A stretch of DNA of 64,000 nt from Cryptomeria japonica. Lineage: Eukaryota; Streptophyta; Pinopsida; Cupressales; Cupressaceae. The stretch covers positions 49,939 through 113,938 of the forward strand of contig NW_026729288.1 of assembly GCF_030272615.1 (NCBI RefSeq). The letters are read 5' to 3'. The notes beneath the pieces were generated by a model that was given only the letters and a program-made list of their open reading frames with translations, did not search any database and was not told the origin of the DNA. Below, piece by piece: positions 55,548 through 64,000 of this stretch. Made by a program: the position numbers and the translations under genes. The stretch's first letter is position 1, and the number at the start of each line of letters is the position of its first letter.

Positions 55548-58151
55548 ACTAAGTCTTACTGCATGTGGTTGTCTCGCCTGCTACCGCAGATGCATTCTCA
55601 CCATCCTTTCATTAACGTTGAAATTTTCTATCTTCTCCCTGCCCTGCTGCGTATGCCTATCTCAAGATCAACTTACCTCCTGCCTTACACGTATTCTCGC
55701 CATCGCCATCATTTTAGTAATGTGGAATTGTTTAGACTTAATTGGAACGGTGGGCTTCTTCAAAGGAAACAATATATAAATCTTTCTCCACCGTGGGAGA
55801 ATCGGTATGAGAGGAAAGTTTCTTTCTTGGAGTTGGATATTGGCCTAAAGACTGTCCATGCTTTGTACCCTTTTTCAATGAGATTTTTATCTCTCGTCAT
55901 TTAAATTAATTTATGTTATTCAATGTTTATTTCTCAGATTGTCTATGTTCTAGGACAGAAAAACATTGCTCAAAATAACTTATGTTCATTTACTTTACAT
56001 TGAATGCGTCGATTAGAATATCTATTTCACATCCATCTACAATTTTGAAGTCAAGTAGGTGTATTACTTTTCTTTAGCAGTTTTGGAGACCTAAATTATA
56101 GGTTTAAGACAACATATGCAAACATAAGAACCAATTTATGGAGGATAAATGTATAAGAAGATAGATTTTGGAGAGGTATTCTACAAGAAAAAAAACTTTT
56201 TGGTGGTGTTGAGAATCCCATCTTGGAAGAGACCATGTTGTCCAAGGGATCTAGTATTTAGAATTATTTAAGATCGTTTTATTTTTCCAAACCCTAGAGG
56301 GTAGATGGGTAGCGGAAATAGAATCAGGTTTTGACATTACAATTCACTAGAATCCATCACCTCTATAAGATATAACCTTATTAAGACGTTGATGTCTGAT
56401 TTTCAGAATGTCATGGGTGAGTAGTTTGAATGCATCTTGAACTACCTTGGGTCAAGGTACAACAGTGACTAAAAATCGTACCGCTTCCAATACTCATAAC
56501 TATAATGAATGTAAACCGCGATATTTTAGAGAAAAGAGCCTTCATTCTCAAACTGTTGATGGGTGCGAAAACATTGCTCACGTTGCGTTGAGTGCGTTGC
56601 TTAGATTGTCTCTTTCACATCCATCTACAGTTGAACTCGGCCAAAACTTAATCTTTAGGTGAGTGTGTTGTTGTAAATGAAGTGCATTGTTGTAAATGAA
56701 GTAGGTGTCTTTTCTAGCAGTTTTGGAGATCAAAATTTTACCTTTAGGTGAGTGAATTCTCTTTAATAAAGTAGGTTTACTACTTTTTCTAATGTTTGAG
56801 ATCTGTCTATTTCCATTTTTCGACACCAAAACTTTTCGTCCAGTTGACTGCATTGTCCTCTCGATTCTCCTTTTAACAAAGTACATACAGTTGATTTAGA
56901 TGATTTATTTTTTATTATTTTTGTGAGATATATGTTTATTTAATATTTTTTTTAACTTAATGTTTTGATGAATTAGTTGTTTGGGGTAACTAAATAGGAA
57001 AATATAATATTAAAGATTAGTTTTTTCCTCTTACTTCAATCAAATATATGAGAAAAGTATTTCATATTGATTAGACATTTCATTTTATTTATTTTTATTT
57101 ATATTGATTGAATTTTCTTTTCTTTTATATCAAATAATATGACAATTATAAATAGTTTATAAAAAATATTCAATTTGAGAAGTAAAAAATGCGTTAAAAG
57201 TGATATATTGGGATGATTCTTGGTTGGGAAACGTTTAGTTCCATGATCCCTTGTTTACCTATCAAGAATTATCTTTTTACTCTCTTTGGATAAGGGTGGC
57301 TAACTAATGAACTTTTTACAATTAAGAAATCAAAGTGATCAACAATCGAATATAAGGAACAAAGAGAGTGAGAGGGGGAATAAAATTCTACACCTGATCG
57401 ATTCATGATTATAATAAGTGGTTCATATTATAGAAGAGCAAGTCAATAAAACAGTTTGGTCATATTTTACGCTAGTATAATCTCAGTTTTCTTGATAACT
57501 ACTCGAGTACATTTTTTTTTAATATCTCTCATAGGTTTTACCTTGTCTTTCATACCACACTCACAATCTCCAATTCCCCATTGAGTTTCCACAAATGACT
57601 AATACGAAAGGTAAATCTACATCCATGTAAGAGCATGGACACCGGGAGTGATCTAATATTGGATGCAATTAAGTGAGGAATATTTTTTGAATGAATCCCT
57701 ATACTTTTGGACCCTTTAATGACATGGTTTGCATAAGTAAGAAAATGTTTATTAATGTAGAGAGCATGGTTTTAGGTACTTTTCTATGTGGAGGTGATAC
57801 AAATATGCATGGGTAGCCTATGCGGTTACAGATGATTGTGGTTCTTCCATCAACGCTATTCTCTTTTTTATTGAATGATATGGTGTAATAGAAAAGTCAA
57901 GAATATACAAGTAGCAATTGCACCTTGGTGTGCAATATGTACGCCGAATAGATGTGGAATGATTATTAAAAAAAATTGATCTATTTTTTCATATATTTGT
58001 GCAACACGTGAGATAAATTAGCAAACCATTTAGTAAATGATATTATTTATTCAACAAAGGTCCCAACATTTGAAAAAATTATAGATCCAAATCAACTATG
58101 CATCTACTTAAACGGACAAATGCAATCAAACAAAACCCTTAAACCGGGAAT

Positions 58152-58849
58152 ATAATCGAGTTCCATTACCAATATTCTTATGTTTTGTTTGAAATAGGGA
58201 GAGAAGGAGAGAGGGAGATATAGGGATATAAAGAGAGAGATAGAGGAGGAAGAGTGAGGGAAAGATAAAGGAGTGAGGAGATAGAGTTAGGCGATAAATA
58301 TAGAGAGGAAGATAGAGATCGAGATTGATATAGATATGGAGAAGAATAGGGATATGGATATGAGAGGAAGAGATAAAGAGAGAGGAGAGAGAAATAGATA
58401 GAGATAGAAGAGATAAATATATAGAGAGGGGGAGAGAGAATGAGCGAGGGATAACTTTGAATCAATTGTGCATTCATTAATACAAACCAGACATAAGTGA
58501 AAGAAAACCTTTCAATCAAAAGATAATTGAACTCCATTACCAATAGGCTCATGTTATGTTTGCAATAGTGAGAGGGGAGAGATGAATAGATAAAGAGAGC
58601 GAGACATGTCTGGAGATAGGGTGACAGAGGAAGAGAGAGCTAGAGAGGGAGGTGGCAAAGAAATAGATGGTTAAAGAGAGTGAGACGTGCCTAGATAGAG
58701 TGAGAGAGGATGAAAAGGACAAATAAAGAGAGATATAGTTGTAGAGGGATAAGGAGAAATTAAGATAAAGATTAGGAGATAGAAACGGATAGAAAAGAAG
58801 AGATACAAAGATACAAAAGGGGAGAGAGAGAGAGAGGGAGGGAGGGATA
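58152..58849 (+). repeat. GA-rich polypurine tract, unit 5
   Basis: Same two-block purine tract, same length as in the other units. Confidence 0.85.
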
Positions 58850-61824
58850 TTTTTGGGCCAATTTGTAATTCAAACTCATTAATGAAGATGTTAACATAGG
58901 TTGACACCTAGTATGGTGGTTATACCTTTTGTAAATCTTTGAACCAATAGTAATAGTATTAACATAGTATTGAATTATTTGTAATTGCCATGTATAACCT
59001 CATTTTGTGTGTTTTGTCACGTATGCACTATCCTTTAGTGCATTATCCACTTACACTTCTCAGTACATAATACATCTGAGGAATTTTGTAGATAGAGTGG
59101 CAAGGGAAGAAGTTACATAGAAGTTGTATACTTCAACACTTCTCTTGTTTGTATTTATTTCTCACATTTGGGAGTCTTAAATTACACACTATAATTATTT
59201 TCTCGATATCCATACTTGCCTTGCTTTAGCTTTACAAACAACCTTATGACCACACATAATAAGGTCAAGTCATCCTAAAGCCCATACAACCTTGCATCCC
59301 TCTAATGACATGTGTGGTTAATAATCACATTCTAAACTGAATTAACAATAGCTTCGATTTTATGTCCAACGACCATTAAGTTTAATTTAATCTAAATTGT
59401 TCTGTTGATCTAGATTCTCCTTTAAATAAGAATAATATTTAAGAAGTCATAAACATATAATTTAATATTAAATTTTTTAAATACATAATTAATTATTTTA
59501 ATATTATAAACTTTTAAAAGCAATAAATATTAATAGATAAAAATTTCAAAATAAATTAAAACAAATTATTTTTAAAATTCAAAATATAATTTAAAAATAA
59601 TAATATATAGAACTTTTTACATTTTTAAAAATACTAAAAAATCGAACTATTTCAACAATGAGGTTTAGACCAACCATGCACTACAATTTGCAATCAACAA
59701 ATAACAAATGGTATGAGCACTAAGTAATTCATCATATATCTTCGCATTTCTCCATCATAATCAGTAAAATTCAATTAACTTTGAGAAGTAACAAGAACCC
59801 ATGCAAAATGTAGAAAGACAGCACAAACATCCACCATATCTTCAACAAAACTTATGTATTAATTTCAACAAGTCTTGGAAACAATCTCTAGCTTCCTCCT
59901 CCTACTCTACTTTCTAACAGTTCTGCTCTACTCTATTATCCACCTATTAACCTTTAAAAATGAGAAGGCAAACCTTATATAGAAGTCTTGATACAAATGA
60001 ATGTCCGAGATTGATTTGAATTTAATGGCCGAGATTTAACCATGAAACCCTAATTAGGGCTAGTTATAACAACAACCACTTTAACCAATGAGAAAACTAC
60101 AACACTTTGGGCACATGTCCCTCTTTGAATGTGGATCAATGAGAAATGAGATTAGGTACATTGAATAATATTTGATGTAATGCCATATGTCACTTGCTCC
60201 TCCTTTGATGAGTTAGGTTCAATACACCTACAAGAACTGACTTGGCATCACTGAATTGGTCTATGATGATCAAGCACCACCTTAGCTTGCATGTCTCCCT
60301 AGAAATATGTCGACACTCCACATCATCCAATTGCTTGATGTGATGGTTCATATTCTCAAATTGCATCCTCTTGAAAATCAAGTTTCTAGCTTTGATTAAC
60401 TCTTCTAAAACTATTTATAACATGTAATTTTTTTCATATCAGTTATCTTTTTCTTGAATAATATTTTAGGAGATTGACAAAATACCTAGGTTTACATTTA
60501 TTATACTTTTAGTATTGTTATCTATTCTTTCATTGTGGTAGATGTAAAATGTTTCTATCGTAATTTTGTGGGATACATATATGACTAATCCATTACAATA
60601 CAAGGAACATTTTGGAGCACCAACAACAACTACGTATTTAGACTTTGTTAGTGTATCTGAATGTTCCTTCTAGATAAATTTTAGAGTTGATATTAGCTTG
60701 TTAGGATGTTGGTTTCTTGGGATTCTATGCCTGTGTGTGATGACATTTCATTATATTAATTAAAATATTTCTAATTGATAGAGTTTCTATTTTATTTATG
60801 ATTTTAATATACATATTTATATAATTTATAAAAAACTTTTCAATAAAATATTTAATATATTTATAAAAATCTTTATCATAATAATGTATATTTAATTCAA
60901 ATAAAAATTTCTATCTTAATTTGTTTTAAATTTAATGAAAAATAAATAAATAAGTATAAATTATTTTGTAATTTATGAAATAGGCTCATGACAATAACTG
61001 CATAGTTACTCTCTAGTTGGTATGATGTCAAAAAAATTAGATGCACGTAACATCATTTGGCTACCAGTTGGAGGAATTGTTGAAGAGATTGTATGGTTAA
61101 TTAGTAACTTATATTTCATAAGTTTTATTTTTCAAAAAGCTTTGAATGAAACCTACACTAGATGTGTGTGCATGTAACCACCCAGATGATGGAACTTTAC
61201 TACATTTTGTGTAGTATAATTCACGAAATGATACTTCATCATTAAAATATGTGAACAATTTTTAAAATAACCAAATTGGAAAGAGCATAAACAATACGGG
61301 GGCAAAAAGAACACAAAATATGCACTAGGAACTATTATTGTCTTCCTCCATAAAAGCCTCCACAAAAAAGTGCTTGTAATAGGAATAAATCTCTGGAAGC
61401 AATTATTCTCATCCAAAATTCATGTAACAAAGATTCATAGTTGACAAAGGATCTTTTCATCAGCAATGGAACAAGGGACACTATAGCCTAAAAAGGCAAA
61501 CGTGACTACCAAAATAAAGTAAAACTAGATGAGGCCATGAGGCAAAACAAAATCTCCACATGCCCTCTAATGCTAGATAACCGGTCTAAGTGGTGCAAAA
61601 CATGACCTTGAAGAACTCAAGTAACGGTAAAAAAAGGTTAAAAATTAGACCAAGAAGGAGTCTTGCGGCCTTGTAAATAGCCAAAATGACATTCATGCAA
61701 GGAAAAATTAATAGAGAAAGACAAAACAGTTTTATTCAAATTGTTCAAAATTCATGCAAAAATAGATAAGCAACATATGCAACTCTAAGATTGACCAAAA
61801 ATTGATTTGATTTGACAATATTTA

Positions 61825-63342
61825 TGTTAACAACAGCCAAGAGGGGAGAATGAGAGGGGGGTGAATCAGTCTTCACCGGAATAACAAACTTTACCGCAAA
61901 ACACAGATTTGATAAACTGCAGTAATAAGACAGATAAGAAAATTAATAGCACAACACACAACACTAAGATTTTGATGCGCAAAACCCAGTTAAGCGAAAA
62001 ACCATGGTGGGAACCTACCCACAGTAAGATGATACTCTACAATAGTATGTGAAAATATTACAATGAGGAATGCACATGCATTCAGGCACACTGCCTAGAG
62101 CTCACTGCTCAAATAATATTTGCTCGGAAGGCTACAACCCTTAGGGAAGTCTCACTGACTCGCAATAAGATTTGGACTACAATTCGAAAGAAATGAACGG
62201 AAAGAATAGCATCTCCAAATAGAATCTCACCACAAACTCAACATCGAAGGATACATCACATGTTCGCACACAAACCTCTCTCTGATAATGAAGACACAAC
62301 ATCAAACAACCAAATTACATGACTATATCACCTATATATATAATTTATCAACCTTGATAACAAGGTCGGCTAAACCCTCAACCCTCAATTACAAAATTAC
62401 ATCACACGATACAAACACTGACCACCAGACCAATATAGTGGTTTACATAGCATAGCATGGTTCTAGGTCAAATTCCCAAACACATAACTCCACCGAAAAT
62501 CACGCAAAGATCAATCGCAACACGCTACACCACCAGAAATGGTGCATAACACACAAATCATCACTGGTTGATAGAAACCACCAAAAACTCACACAATGAT
62601 AAATACAGATTGCCAAAACAAATAGGACATAATTAAAAAAAATACCAGCAAGCACATTAGAATCATCCACAATAGCTGCACCAACACTACTTTTCAAATC
62701 TTCATCGGTCAACGTCTGAAAGCTAAAGAACACAACCAATCAACAACGGCCAGGAAGAAAGATAACTTGCGGAGAACCAAATCATGATTCAACTGAAATT
62801 AAGATACACAAGACCTTCCCAAGAAATATCCCAAAATCTCAGCACCAGATCTGATCACACCAAAATATACCAGAGGATATACCGAACTCTGCGAAACAGT
62901 GATCAACAAAGCATCGCTACAAACCGGATCAGAAAATCTTCCCAATCTGCAATCACCAGAGAAAATCATAGGAATATGTTGACATCAATGACCACAACAT
63001 ATCCTAGCATGACCAACAATATCCAACAATTTATGCCAAAACAACCACTTTATATCACTAGTTCAAATCAAATATCTATGCCAAAAGATCAGCCTATGCA
63101 AATTTTACCACACCAGAAAGTGCCAAAAAGCCAGCACACAAGGATCGGCTTTTTAATAAAATATCCCAAACCTTTACACATGCAGATTGACCATAGTAAA
63201 ATAATTGATCGTCTTATTAAAATTGAAGACAAATCATCTTTTAGCTAATTAAGCGCTTCCACTATCCACACAATAATGTGTTCCTAAAAAATCGCCCTAC
63301 AGTAGAGCTTCAAATTTGTCAACTTGGTCTCCATGATCAACA
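61825..63342 (+). mobile_element. Solo LTR, unit 5
   Basis: Same element with ATTTA flanks at 61820-61824 and 63343-63347. It carries the T shared only with unit 4 (at 62597, the site equivalent to 11924). Confidence 0.85.
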
Positions 63343-64000
63343 ATTTAATAAAAAATATATATAATTTAAAATACACTAATCAACCATGAAATAAAATCTC
63401 CTGTTTTTATTTTATTATTTATACGATGAATTCTATAAACTTCAATTCATCGGGATTTTTAAAATCACAGTAGAAACACCTTCGGATTATCATGTCCTCA
63501 CAAGAACACAAAAATATTATGGCACAAATCCACATTCCTTTCAGATGCTCAACCTCAATCAAAACCTCTATAAATCTGCAGTCATAATTAAAATAAATTA
63601 CAAACATGTGAGTACCAAAAAACTAGTGGAGCTCAAAAAAAGAAAATGCACAGATTGAGATGAATGATAAGCTCTTAATATCTTTGATCAACTTAGGGGT
63701 GATTAAAAATACATATCTAATACAGTTCCACCTATAATATCAGATGCTATCTAGAATCATGTAATGTTTCATGGATAAGATTAGCATAACCAGGCATTAT
63801 TCTAACAACTAACCATCTAGCAAACTTACATAGAAGAATATTCTAGTTAGAATATCATACACTAACAACACATAGCTTGAAAAATTGGCGTAGGCTATTT
63901 TGGGTTCATGGAGGTGCGAGCAAACGTTAATCTATAGTAAGTGAAATTGCTCAAACCCACAAAAAGGTCATTTGGAGCTCGTCGATTTTGCACAAGTCAC
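63339..64000. repeat. Tandem array unit 6, first 662 bp, cut by window end
   Basis: The sequence again restarts with the LTR end and its flanking ATTTA and matches the first 662 bases of unit 1, with no difference seen. The array therefore continues to the right of the window. Confidence 0.95.

Larger units (their letters stand above)
50661..63338. repeat. Tandem array unit 5 (12,678 bp)
   Basis: Fifth period, 13 bp longer than the others because of extra bases at 53709-53721. Private substitutions are G at 54762 (S175T in the germin-like protein) and A at 60303. It shares A at the sites equivalent to 3106 and 3836 with unit 2, and T at the site equivalent to 11924 with unit 4. Confidence 0.97.

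Noticed and set aside
1-64000. CRISPR array or other short-spacer repeat system
   Set aside because: The only long-range periodicity is the 12.67-kb unit. There are no short regularly spaced repeats, and the spliced gene shows this is plant nuclear DNA.

Overview
The window is eukaryotic nuclear DNA from a seed plant. The evidence is a two-exon germin-like (cupin) gene with a GT-AG intron, a plant-type start context, AT-rich intergenic DNA and a plant-style solo LTR. The LTR wording and the long gene-poor spacing hint at a gymnosperm such as a conifer, but nothing seen here proves that.

The whole 64 kb is one head-to-tail tandem array. A unit of 12,665 bp repeats at 1, 12666, 25331 and 37996. 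A fifth unit of 12,678 bp (13 bp longer) starts at 50661, and the first 662 bp of a sixth start at 63339. The window begins and ends inside the array, so the array continues on both sides. The phase chosen for the unit is arbitrary. By eye, units differ from each other at about 4 to 15 bases, so they are roughly 99.9% identical. Apart from the 13-bp difference I saw no insertions or deletions, even in homopolymers and GA repeats.

Layout of one unit (unit 1 coordinates): 10-3672, no gene, with traces of an old internal duplication; 3673-3892, a 110-bp sequence duplicated in tandem that carries the polyadenylation signal of the gene; 3950-4710, the germin-like gene on the minus strand; 4711-4874, its promoter; 4875-6218, upstream DNA with a second old duplication; 6219-6530, an AT-rich stretch; 7479-8176, a two-block GA-rich polypurine tract; 8745-8980 and 10075-10310, two very AT-rich islands either side of an ordinary-composition block; 11152-12669, a 1,518-bp solo LTR with TG...CA ends and a 5-bp target-site duplication.

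The only convincing gene is the germin-like protein, present five times. All five copies are intact and encode 220 residues: a secretion signal, the two conserved cysteines and a full Mn-binding cupin site. Three of the five differ from the common sequence by one residue each (V199I, P111S, S175T). The array thus looks like a recent amplification of a secreted defence or cell-wall type protein, and shared variants are shuffled among units in a way that suggests gene conversion or unequal crossing-over.
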